Part shown: positions 1 through 5,406 of the stretch, in pieces
Layout of the letters: every line of letters starts with the position of its first letter
Numbering within the stretch: the stretch's first letter is position 1
From: JACMLD01 sp033761915
Lineage (GTDB): Bacteria; Bacteroidota; Bacteroidia; Chitinophagales; Chitinophagaceae
Assembly (NCBI GenBank): GCA_033761915.1
Contig: JANRMC010000122.1
Coordinates: 1 to 10,207 of the forward strand
Reading direction: 5' to 3'
Length of the DNA: 10,207 nt
The notes under the pieces: model-generated
What the model was told of the DNA's origin: nothing
The model's input: only the letters and a program-made list of their open reading frames with translations
The model's database searches: none
Position numbers and translations under genes: made by a program

Positions 1-528
1 ACCGATGTTTTTCATAAAATACGTCCTTACGGTTTAATTGGTGTAGGTGTGTTTAATTTTAACCCGCAGGGTTTAGATGCAGCCACCGGCCAATGGGTAA
101 ACTTAAAAGAGTTACATACCGAAGGGCAGGGTTTTAAAGAATACCCCGACAGACCTGAGTATAAGTTAACACAGTTAAATATACCTATGGGTGTGGGTAT
201 TAAATACTGGGCCAGCGATAACGTAAGTATTGGCCTGGAAGTAATACACCGTAAAACTTTCACCGATTATATTGATGATGTAAGCACTGCTTATATTGAT
301 CCGCAATTGTTTTATAATAACCTGCCATTAGATAAAGCAGTATTGGCGCAACGCATGGCCGATAAATCTCCTAATGGTAATACACAAACACAAATAGGCG
401 GCAAACGCGGAACCCCCCAAAATAACGACTCGTATTATTCTTTTGGTTTTAAAATTGGCATACGCCTGGGTGCCGGTAGCGACAGAAGCTATCGTAACTC
501 AACCCGTTGCCCGGTTATACGTTTCTAA
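1..528 (+). CDS. Outer-membrane beta-barrel protein, DUF6089-like (3' part only)
   Basis: The reading frame is open from the first base, so the gene begins upstream of the window and no start is called here; the GTG at 49 is internal. About 175 residues are visible. Alternating aromatic and hydrophobic strands (KIRPYGLIGVGVFNFNPQG, then LNIPMGVGIKYW, then VSIGLEVIHRKTFTDYIDDV, and near the end YYSFGFKIGIRL) are the pattern of a small outer-membrane beta-barrel. The combination FxFNPQG, 'IPMGVGIKY' and 'TDYIDDVS' matches my memory of the DUF6089 family, a Bacteroidota barrel of unknown function. The protein ends in a basic, non-barrel tail (RNSTRCPVIRF) rather than the usual terminal aromatic strand, so the exact C-terminus is a little odd. 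Role: presumably a structural or assembly protein of the outer membrane; no enzymatic motif is visible. Family assignment is moderately sure, function unknown. Confidence 0.7.
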   Translation, partial: TDVFHKIRPYGLIGVGVFNFNPQGLDAATGQWVNLKELHTEGQGFKEYPDRPEYKLTQLNIPMGVGIKYWASDNVSIGLEVIHRKTFTDYIDDVSTAYIDPQLFYNNLPLDKAVLAQRMADKSPNGNTQTQIGGKRGTPQNNDSYYSFGFKIGIRLGAGSDRSYRNSTRCPVIRF

Positions 529-536
529 AAAATATT

Positions 537-564
537 CAATAAAACTTATTGGTTGTTTTGTTTG
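537..564 (+). terminator. Weak terminator-like hairpin after the barrel gene
   Basis: CAATAA (537-542) and TTATTG (546-551) form a 6-bp, all-AT-but-one stem with a 3-nt loop, followed by a T-rich run (552-563) interrupted by G. It lies 8 nt after the stop codon of the barrel gene. The stem is weak, so termination here is tentative. Confidence 0.3.
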
Positions 565-607
565 ATCCGTACCCTTTTTCTTTTTTTTATTTTTTAAAAG
601 GAACCCT

Positions 608-997
608 ATGAAAACTAAAAGCAATATGCACAAACAATTACTAAAATTTTTTTTAATTGTTTTGTTGCTGGTGCAACAGCAGGTTATAGCCAATACACCT
701 GTTACAACACCGCATCCAAAAGACACTATTGTAATTAATAAAACAACCACCAGCCGCAAATACAAAGTAAAAATTTACCCCAATGCCTCACACGAAGTAT
801 TGTTTTTTACAGCCAGCGGCGAAAATGGCAAAGTTTACCAGCTTTATATTTTTGATGTGGATGGTAAGTTGATAAAGCAAACGCAGATAAGAAACAAAGA
901 AACCACACTGCTTACCAACTTTACCAAAGGCAACTACACGTTTGAGGTGTTTAGTGATGATGAGAAGATAGAAAACGGCACCATGAATGTGAAGTAA
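608..997 (+). CDS. Small exported beta-rich protein, type IX sorting-domain-like
   Basis: The 129-aa product starts with a basic stretch and a hydrophobic core (LLKFFLIVLLLV, about residues 11-22) followed by a plausible signal-peptidase site near Ala28, so it should leave the cytoplasm. The start at 608 is preceded by AAAAGGAA, a reasonable ribosome site; an in-frame ATG at codon 7 would also keep the signal peptide. The mature part (about residues 52-129) has the rhythm of a type IX secretion C-terminal sorting domain: 'KIYPNAS', then 'YIFDVDGKLIKQ', then 'FTKGNYTFEVF', ending in 'MNVK'. In that family the domain is normally fused behind a large cargo; here it stands alone. It could instead be an unrelated small immunoglobulin-like secreted protein. 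No catalytic residues are seen. The next gene (1318-1542) encodes a similar C-terminal half. Confidence 0.7.
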   Translation: MKTKSNMHKQLLKFFLIVLLLVQQQVIANTPVTTPHPKDTIVINKTTTSRKYKVKIYPNASHEVLFFTASGENGKVYQLYIFDVDGKLIKQTQIRNKETTLLTNFTKGNYTFEVFSDDEKIENGTMNVK

Positions 998-1034
998 TAA
1001 CCAGTAAGCTCTTTTTTTACCATAACTGAAAAAG

Positions 1035-1164
1035 CCAATAAGCGGCGGGGAAATTCTTAAAATCTCAATATCCGGTTTGAAAAATAGCCTGATCCGTTCC
1101 CTATCTATTCTTTAGTACCCTTACAAAAAGATTTTATTAATCACTTCCCGCCACTGCTTATTGG
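1035..1164. repeat. Long inverted repeat, possible structured RNA or MITE-like element
   Basis: CCAATAAGC (1035-1043) is the exact reverse complement of GCTTATTGG (1156-1164), and the next inward block GGCGGGGAA (1044-1052) pairs with TTCCCGCC (1145-1152) with one bulged base and a 3-nt internal loop. The arms are about 92 nt apart. They enclose non-coding sequence and are followed 18 nt later by an intrinsic terminator, so a transcript ending there could fold into a closed stem. No clear target-site duplication was found for a transposon reading. Confidence 0.5.
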
Positions 1165-1182
1165 GTAGTTACAAACCATACT

Positions 1183-1212
1183 GTCTTTTACCCCAGGTAA
1201 AAGACTTTTTTT
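1183..1212 (+). terminator. Strong intrinsic terminator
   Basis: GTCTTTTACC (1183-1192) and GGTAAAAGAC (1196-1205) form a perfect 10-bp stem with a 3-nt loop (CCA), followed by seven T (1206-1212). It is directed on the plus strand. The nearest upstream stop codon is 186 nt away (gene 608-997), so it ends either a long 3' UTR or a separate small RNA covering 1035-1205. Confidence 0.85.
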
Positions 1213-1222
1213 GGCGCTAAAA

Positions 1223-1259
1223 AAATAGCTAAGTGTAAACCTTAATAAATAGCTGAGTG
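1223..1259 (+). repeat. 13-bp direct repeat upstream of the 74-aa gene
   Basis: AAATAGCTAAGTG (1223-1235) recurs as AAATAGCTGAGTG (1247-1259), one mismatch in 13, with a start-to-start distance of 24 bp. It lies between the terminator at 1183-1212 and the start at 1318. Spaced half-sites like this may bind a regulator, but no known operator is recognised. Confidence 0.45.
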
Positions 1260-1271
1260 CATTTTGCAATA

Positions 1272-1285
1272 GTTTACAGGTAAAC
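1272..1285. promoter_or_regulatory. Palindrome GTTTAC-AG-GTAAAC before the 74-aa gene
   Basis: Perfect 6-bp half-sites GTTTAC (1272-1277) and GTAAAC (1280-1285) around a 2-bp centre, 32 bp upstream of the start at 1318. Its spacing is that of a dimeric DNA-binding site or of a small 5' UTR hairpin. A regulatory role is inferred from position only. Confidence 0.35.
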
Positions 1286-1317
1286 ACCAAACACCTATAC
1301 CCATTGATTAAGAAGAT

Positions 1318-1542
1318 ATGTTTACAATTATACAACATCAAGGTGCCGGTAATTTACTGGTAGAAAGTAAAACTCCTGAAGGGGCTTTATTTAGTTTGTA
1401 TTTAAAAAACGGTTGCTGTCTGGCTAAGAAAAATATTCAGCAGGGCATGAATTTTATTACCGTTTTACCTTGCGGTAGTTACAAGTTCATTGTAACTTTA
1501 TACAACCAAATTGCGCAAGAAGGCGAGATCGTCGTTCAATAA
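1318..1542 (+). CDS. Hypothetical 74-aa beta-rich protein
   Basis: A short ORF starting with ATG at 1318; an in-frame TAA at 1309-1311 rules out a longer N-terminus, and the purine run AAGAAG just upstream may assist initiation. No signal peptide or membrane segment is present. I do not recognise the family. The sequence is predicted mostly beta: 'NLLVESKTPEG', 'LFSLYLKNG', 'MNFITVLPCGSYKFIVTLYN', ending 'GEIVVQ'. The last 40 residues line up by eye with the end of the product of 608-997 (L-K....I, then G-x-Y-x-F-x-V, then I-x-x-G-x-x-x-V), a pattern also seen in type IX sorting domains. Three cysteines (CC pair near residue 33 and one near 57) are notable for such a short protein. It has a candidate regulatory region upstream and its own terminator downstream, which supports a real single-gene unit. 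Confidence 0.55.
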   Translation: MFTIIQHQGAGNLLVESKTPEGALFSLYLKNGCCLAKKNIQQGMNFITVLPCGSYKFIVTLYNQIAQEGEIVVQ

Positions 1543-1572
1543 TATTATTCGGTTCTTCGTACCAATATCCTC

Positions 1573-1609
1573 AATAGCCGGTGGTTAGTAACTGCCGGCT
1601 ATTTGTTTT
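1573..1609 (+). terminator. Intrinsic terminator of the 74-aa gene
   Basis: AATAGCCGG (1573-1581) and CCGGCTATT (1595-1603) form a perfect 9-bp stem with a 13-nt loop, followed by TTTGTTTT (1602-1609). It starts 30 nt after the stop codon at 1542. On the minus strand there is no T tract, so it does not serve uvrA. Confidence 0.75.
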
Positions 1610-1642
1610 ATGTAACCAGCATACGTTTTTCATAGCAGCATG

Positions 1643-1731
1643 CTTGCGTCGCACACTTCAGCATTAAATTTTCTAAGTTGAGATTTGAAATTTCAGATCA
1701 GAAATATCAGATATCAAATGTACAAGTGTGC
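1643..1731 (-). repeat. Diverged copy of the CGTCGCACACTT palindromic element
   Basis: CTTGCGTCGCACACTTCAGC (1643-1662) matches, 19 of 20, the reverse complement of 6801-6820, and GTACAAGTGTGC (1720-1731) is the exact reverse complement of 6774-6785. The element is thus the same as at 6767-6819 in opposite orientation. Two differences: the loop is replaced by an unrelated AT-rich, partly palindromic stretch (about 1663-1719, with ATTTGA near 1682 and TCAAAT near 1714), and the right arm breaks off after 8 of its 15 bases. It occupies the gap between the convergent 74-aa gene and uvrA. Confidence 0.6.
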
Positions 1732-1761
1732 CCCGATAGCATTGCACAAACCTAATCGGGG
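1731..1761. repeat. CCCCGAT/ATCGGGG inverted repeat
   Basis: CCCCGAT (1731-1737) pairs with ATCGGGG (1755-1761) across a 17-nt loop, directly abutting the broken arm of the preceding element. On the minus strand it would be a hairpin 46 nt past the uvrA stop codon, but no T tract follows, so a terminator role for uvrA is uncertain. Nothing else is seen between 1762 and 1806. Confidence 0.4.
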
Positions 1762-1806
1762 TTTGCAACGAACAACGATGCTGAGCATGGTGCTGCTGCC
1801 GGCTAC

Positions 1807-4686
1807 CTACTTCATTTCTTCTTTTAAAAAACGACCGGTATGACTTTCTTTTACTTTTAATAAATCTTCGGGCAGGCCTTCAAACAAAATTTGTCCGCCG
1901 CCATCGCCACCTTCGGGCCCCAGGTCAATAATATGGTCGGCTACTTTAATTACATCCAGGTTGTGTTCAATAACCAATACGGTATTACCACGGTCGGTTA
2001 ATTTGTTTAATACTTCCAGCAGGTGTTGTATATCCTGAAAGTGTAAACCGGTTGTTGGTTCATCTAAAATATAAAATGTTTTACCGGTGTCTTTTTTTGA
2101 AAGCTCGGTAGCCAGTTTTACACGTTGTGCTTCGCCGCCACTTAACGTAACAGCGCTTTGCCCCAGGGTAATGTAACCAAGGCCTACTTCCTGCAGCATT
2201 TTTATTTTACGGTATAACCAGGGCACCGATTGAAAAAACTCCACTGCTTCATCTACGGTCATATCCAGCACATCGCTGATGCTTTTTCCTTTGTAGCGTA
2301 TTTCCAGTGTCTCACGGTTATAACGTTTGCCATTGCATTTTTCACAATGCACATATACATCGGGCAAAAAATTCATTTCAATCACACGCATGCCACCACC
2401 TTCACACACATCACACCGGCCGGTTTTTACATTAAAAGAAAAACGCCCGGCATTGTAACCTCTTATTTTTGCTTCTGGTACCGATGCAAACAGGGTTCTT
2501 ATTTCTGTAAAGAAACCACAGTAAGTAGCCGGGTTGCTGCGTGGCGTGCGCCCAATAGGGCTCTGGTCTATTTCTATTACTTTATCTATATGCTCTAAGC
2601 CTTTAATGGATTTATGCTCCATAGGGTTGGCCTTAGAGTCGTAACAATATTTTGAAAGTATAGGATACAATGTTTCGTTAATGAGTGTTGATTTACCACT
2701 GCCGCTAACACCAGTAACCAGTATGAGTTTGCCTAATGGAAATTTTACGCTTACATTTTTTAAGTTATTGCCATTGGCCCCTTTCAGCTCTATAAATTTT
2801 CCATTGCCTTTTCTTCTTTCTGCCGGTATGGCAATTGTTTTTTTGCCGGTTAGGTATTGTGCTGTTTCAGAGTTTTTGCTGAATACTTCAGCAGGTATGC
2901 CTTCGGTTACAATTTGTCCGCCGTATTTGCCGGCCCGCGGGCCAATATCCACCAGATGATCGGCTGCCAGCATAATATCTTTATCATGCTCCACCACCAA
3001 AACACTATTACCCAGGTCTCTCAGATTTTTTAAAGCTGTTATCAAACGGTGGTTATCGCGTTGGTGTAAGCCAATACTGGGTTCATCTAATATATAAGTT
3101 ATGCCCTGCAGTTGTGAGCCTATTTGTGTGGCCAAACGAATGCGTTGACTTTCTCCGCCACTAAGTGTTTTACCGGGGCGGTTTAATGTTAAATAAGTTA
3201 AGCCTACATCCAGCAAAAACTGTAAGCGTTCTCTTATTTCTTTTAAAACATCTTTGGCAATGGCGTTTTGTTTGGTGCTTAATCTTTTTTCTATACCATT
3301 AAACCAAAGCATCAGCTTATCTAAATTCTGCAGGCTTAGCTGGGCAATATTTTTTTCATCTACCTTAAACCACAGGCTTTCTTTTTTTAAACGGTCTCCG
3401 TTACAGGTGGCGCAGGTTTTCAGCTCCATAAATTTTTCCACCCATTCTCTTAACGCATCGCCACTGTGTGGAGAAGAGAACCACCGTTTCAGCATAGGAA
3501 TAATTCCTTCATAACTGCCGGTATATTCCTGCGGCACGGTCTCGTCGCTCATGTCCATTTCCAGATCGGGGTTAATGCCTTTATCGCCATAAAGCAATAA
3601 ATCTGTTTGAGCTTGTGTTAAAGCCTGCAATGGTTTATCTAAACTAATCTTATGTTTTTTTGCAAACAGCGCTACCTGCTGGTACACGCTGGCATCTCTT
3701 TCTTCACCCAACGGAATGATAGCACCTTCTTTTACTGTTTTTGTTTTGTCGGGTATTACTTTTTCAAGGTCAATAGTAAATACAGTTCCTAATCCTTTAC
3801 AGGTGGGGCAGGCACCATACGGTGAATTAAATGAGAAGGCATTGGGTGAAGGCTCTTCGTAACTGATGCCTGTATCTTCACACATCAGCTGGCGGGAGTA
3901 TTGCACTACTTTATTATCATCGTTCAGCAATAAAAACATCAGGTCTTTACCCACCTGTAATGCTTTTTGCACACTTTGGCTAACCCGCAGCCGCATATCT
4001 TTTGTTACCGCCAGGCGGTCTATCACTACTTCTATGTCGTGAATTTTATAGCGGTCTACCTGCATTTTAGGTACCAGGTCTTTTACTTCTCCATCTATCC
4101 GCACTTTTAGGTATCCTTTTTTTCGGATGTCTTCAAACAGCTCCCGGTAATGGCCTTTGCGGCCACGCACCAGCGGTGCCAGCACAGAAATTTTTTTATT
4201 AGCGTATTTGCTGAAAATATTGGTTACAATTTCTTCTTCGCTAAACTTCACCATTTTTTTTCCTGTATTGTAGCTATAGGCTTCACCAATGCGGGCAAAC
4301 AGCAAACGCATAAAATCATATATCTCTGTAATGGTGCCCACGGTAGAGCGTGGGTTTTTATTGGTGGTTTTTTGCTCAATAGAAATTACAGGAGAAAGTC
4401 CGGTAATTTTATCTACATCCGGCCGCTCCATATCGCCAATAAACTGCCGGGCGTAGGCACTGAAGCTTTCCATATAACGGCGCTGCCCTTCGTTATAAAT
4501 GGTATCAAATGCCAGCGACGATTTACCGCTGCCGCTTACACCCGTAAAAACCACCAGTTTGTTTTTGGGTATTTGTATGTCAATATTTTTCAGGTTGTGC
4601 TCACGGGCACCATACACCTCAATAAATTCATTGCTTGCAGTAATAGTATCGGCAGTGGTGGTGGCCGGCTTTTGTTTTGTTGCCAT
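1807..4686 (-). CDS. uvrA: Excinuclease ABC subunit A
   Basis: UvrA is the damage-sensing ATPase of nucleotide excision repair; as a dimer it loads UvrB on lesions in the cytoplasm. The 959-aa product has all family parts in order: Walker A 'GVSGSGKSS' (about 49-57), zinc pair C293/C296 with C425/C428, ABC signature LSGGESQ (508-514), Walker B 'YILDEP' (531-536), second Walker A 'GVSGSGKST' (659-667), zinc pair C758/C761 with C781/C784, signature LSGGEAQ (848-854) and Walker B 'YILDEP' (872-877). Length is normal for UvrA (about 940-960). The frame stays open upstream to 4845, but I chose the ATG at 4686 (MATKQKP): the extra 53 residues are not UvrA-like and would run antisense into the SAM riboswitch and its promoter. 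No Shine-Dalgarno is seen, usual for Bacteroidota. Monocistronic in this window, divergent from the met unit. Confidence 0.97.
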   Translation of the reverse strand: MATKQKPATTTADTITASNEFIEVYGAREHNLKNIDIQIPKNKLVVFTGVSGSGKSSLAFDTIYNEGQRRYMESFSAYARQFIGDMERPDVDKITGLSPVISIEQKTTNKNPRSTVGTITEIYDFMRLLFARIGEAYSYNTGKKMVKFSEEEIVTNIFSKYANKKISVLAPLVRGRKGHYRELFEDIRKKGYLKVRIDGEVKDLVPKMQVDRYKIHDIEVVIDRLAVTKDMRLRVSQSVQKALQVGKDLMFLLLNDDNKVVQYSRQLMCEDTGISYEEPSPNAFSFNSPYGACPTCKGLGTVFTIDLEKVIPDKTKTVKEGAIIPLGEERDASVYQQVALFAKKHKISLDKPLQALTQAQTDLLLYGDKGINPDLEMDMSDETVPQEYTGSYEGIIPMLKRWFSSPHSGDALREWVEKFMELKTCATCNGDRLKKESLWFKVDEKNIAQLSLQNLDKLMLWFNGIEKRLSTKQNAIAKDVLKEIRERLQFLLDVGLTYLTLNRPGKTLSGGESQRIRLATQIGSQLQGITYILDEPSIGLHQRDNHRLITALKNLRDLGNSVLVVEHDKDIMLAADHLVDIGPRAGKYGGQIVTEGIPAEVFSKNSETAQYLTGKKTIAIPAERRKGNGKFIELKGANGNNLKNVSVKFPLGKLILVTGVSGSGKSTLINETLYPILSKYCYDSKANPMEHKSIKGLEHIDKVIEIDQSPIGRTPRSNPATYCGFFTEIRTLFASVPEAKIRGYNAGRFSFNVKTGRCDVCEGGGMRVIEMNFLPDVYVHCEKCNGKRYNRETLEIRYKGKSISDVLDMTVDEAVEFFQSVPWLYRKIKMLQEVGLGYITLGQSAVTLSGGEAQRVKLATELSKKDTGKTFYILDEPTTGLHFQDIQHLLEVLNKLTDRGNTVLVIEHNLDVIKVADHIIDLGPEGGDGGGQILFEGLPEDLLKVKESHTGRFLKEEMK

Positions 4687-4695
4687 AGTAGTGTT

Positions 4696-4724
4696 CAAAA
4701 ATAGAACAAAGCCGGTGAAACAAA
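4696..4724 (-). promoter_or_regulatory. Candidate uvrA promoter
   Basis: On the minus strand TATTTTTG (complement of 4696-4703) fits the Bacteroidota -7 box TAnnTTTG, and TTTG (complement of 4721-4724) could be the -33 box. The spacing is 17 nt, shorter than the usual 19-21. Transcription would begin only a few bases before the ATG at 4686, giving a very short leader. Confidence 0.35.
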
Positions 4725-4783
4725 GTTCAGATTTTGAAGCAGGGTATCGTCTGTTTCTTTTAATTAGGCCTGGAAAATAAAAA

Positions 4784-4816
4784 TTTGGCAGTATCCGCTC
4801 CGCCCACTTAATTTTG
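4784..4816 (+). promoter_or_regulatory. Promoter of the SAM riboswitch leader
   Basis: TTTG (4784-4787) and TAATTTTG (4809-4816) match the Bacteroidota sigma-factor consensus TTTG / TAnnTTTG with a 21-nt spacer. The predicted start, around 4822, is about 15 nt before the first base pair of the riboswitch, which is the expected arrangement. Confidence 0.65.
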
Positions 4817-4837
4817 CAGCAGTTCTTATAAAATTCG

Positions 4838-4948
4838 CTTATCAAGAAAGGCTGAGGGTAATGGCCCGCAGAAGCCTTGACAACCTCTTCCGGTTACACC
4901 GGAAAAAGGTGCCAATTCCATCTCTGTTGCAAAACAGGGGCAGATAAG
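4838..4948 (+). promoter_or_regulatory. SAM-I (S-box) riboswitch aptamer
   Basis: The aptamer binds S-adenosylmethionine. P1 is CTTATC (4838-4843) with GATAAG (4943-4948). P2 is AAGGCT (4848-4853) with AGCCTT (4873-4878), with an inner GGG (4856-4858)/CCC (4865-4867) helix and the conserved GAGGG and TGGCCC segments. P3 is ACCT (4883-4886)/AGGT (4907-4910) plus TTCCGG (4888-4893)/CCGGAA (4899-4904). The conserved GTGCCAATTCC joint (4909-4919) and P4 CTGTT (4924-4928)/AACAG (4933-4937) follow. All SAM-I core features are present. It stands upstream of metY-metX-hom, whose pathway leads to SAM. It is followed by an intrinsic terminator, so SAM binding should switch expression off. Confidence 0.96.
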
Positions 4949-5003
4949 TCAGACCCAAGCTTTATTACAGCAACTTACTATATAAAGCCCATCTGATTTT
5001 ATC
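4943..5003 (+). promoter_or_regulatory. Predicted antiterminator pairing of the riboswitch
   Basis: GATAAGTCAGA (4943-4953), which includes the 3' strand of P1, can pair with TCTGATTTTATC (4992-5003) as 5 bp + 5 bp around a small G/TT irregularity. This pairing is mutually exclusive both with P1 and with the terminator stem (4984-5014). It explains switching: without SAM the antiterminator forms; with SAM P1 holds its strand and the terminator forms. Derived by hand pairing, not by energy calculation. Confidence 0.65.
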
Positions 5004-5020
5004 GGGTGGGCTTTTATTTT
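4984..5020 (+). terminator. Riboswitch-controlled intrinsic terminator
   Basis: Positions 4984-4997 pair with 5001-5014 as a 14-bp stem with two G-T wobbles and a TTT loop, followed by TTTTATTTT (5012-5020). The stem core is AAAGCCCA with TGGGCTTT. It is the off-state element of the upstream SAM-I aptamer. Confidence 0.9.
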
Positions 5021-5178
5021 GCCCCTGCCCGCCGCTTTTGATAGGCTGTTTTCAGAACCCTGTTTATTCATCTATTAAAACTGTTTATCATGAGCAATTT
5101 CAGCAAACAACAACCGGTAGTTTTCCCCGATTGGAAAGAATGGCTGCTGCCGCTTAACTTAAATTTTGCAAATTTCTT

Positions 5179-5210
5179 TTTGCTATCTGTTCAAAAGCCT
5201 GTTACATTTG
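5179..5210 (+). promoter_or_regulatory. Second promoter upstream of metY
   Basis: TTTG (5179-5182) and TACATTTG (5203-5210) match the Bacteroidota promoter consensus with an ideal 20-nt spacer. It lies about 160 nt after the riboswitch terminator and its predicted start (around 5216) is about 18 nt before the leader ORF at 5234. Transcripts from here would not carry the SAM riboswitch. Between 5021 and 5178 nothing else is seen except a weakly supported ORF start at 5090. Confidence 0.55.
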
Positions 5211-5233
5211 TAATCTCAATTCGTTTTAAACAC

Positions 5234-5305
5234 ATGTACACAAACAACACATACTTTACTGTTACTGCCTGCGCAGCGTGTTGTTATATTTGTTGTATGC
5301 CTTAG
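5234..5305 (+). CDS. Cysteine-rich 23-residue leader peptide
   Basis: A short ORF, ATG at 5234 to TAG at 5303-5305, encodes a 23-residue peptide whose second half is ACAACCYICCMP: five cysteines within nine residues. It starts just downstream of the promoter-like pair at 5179-5210 and ends 101 nt before metY, an enzyme that uses sulfide in competition with cysteine synthesis. A run of codons for the regulated nutrient is the hallmark of leader-peptide attenuation; cysteine-run uORFs controlling sulfur genes are known in mycobacteria. The hairpin at 5294-5312 begins exactly at the last cysteine codon and contains the stop codon, so ribosome stalling at cysteine codons would affect it. The same frame is open back to an ATG at 5090 (71 aa), but the promoter lies inside that longer version, so I prefer the short one. 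Regulation by cysteine is inference; no Shine-Dalgarno is seen. Confidence 0.55.
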   Translation: MYTNNTYFTVTACAACCYICCMP

Positions 5306-5312
5306 GCATACA
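5294..5312 (+). promoter_or_regulatory. Hairpin overlapping the end of the leader ORF
   Basis: TGTATGCC (5294-5301) and GGCATACA (5305-5312) form a perfect 8-bp stem with loop TTA. The 5' arm contains the last Cys, Met and Pro codons, and the TAG stop sits across the loop. A pyrimidine-rich but interrupted tract follows (5313-5325), so it could act as a pause or weak attenuator instead of a classical terminator. A second possible hairpin, AAGTTGTAC (5350-5358) with GTAAACTT (5369-5376), lies 30 nt before metY. Confidence 0.45.
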
Positions 5313-5406
5313 TCCTTCTTATATTACCCCTTGGTGGCTTGTCCCGTTTAAGTTGTACTTGTTACATTGTAAACTTCCCTTATTTATAAAATTTAAAATT
5401 TGTGCT

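Noticed and set aside
574..600. Long T-rich run before the 129-aa gene as a terminator tract
   Set aside because: No GC-containing stem adjoins it; the only hairpin upstream (537-551) is weak and 25 nt away. It is more likely just AT-rich 5' sequence.
1141..1341. 66-aa minus-strand ORF
   Set aside because: It runs through the terminator, the direct repeat and the palindrome, and has no recognisable protein features.
1663..1719. Possible CRISPR-like or tandem repeat from the TCAGAT copies
   Set aside because: Only two or three short, irregular copies of CAGAT in an AT-rich stretch; no regular spacing and no spacers.
4150..4704. 184-aa plus-strand ORF opposite uvrA
   Set aside because: Wholly antisense to conserved uvrA coding sequence (Walker A region), with no domain; a shadow frame. 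The same holds for the smaller plus-strand ORFs at 2230-2598, 2681-2959, 3254-3514 and 4499-4780.
4687..4845. A 53-residue N-terminal extension of UvrA (start at 4845)
   Set aside because: The extension is not UvrA-like and would overlap, antisense, the promoter (4784-4816) and the first bases of the SAM riboswitch; ATG 4686 gives the normal family length.
5090..5305. 71-aa ORF that starts at 5090 and ends with the Cys-rich leader
   Set aside because: The predicted promoter lies within it and its first 48 codons resemble nothing I know. It cannot be excluded on transcripts read through from the riboswitch, so it is kept only as an alternative start in the leader entry.
5278..5406. Longer metY start at 5278 (43 extra residues)
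   Set aside because: The extra part is hydrophobic and not in the family, overlaps the leader ORF and its hairpin, and the family N-terminus begins right at ATG 5407.
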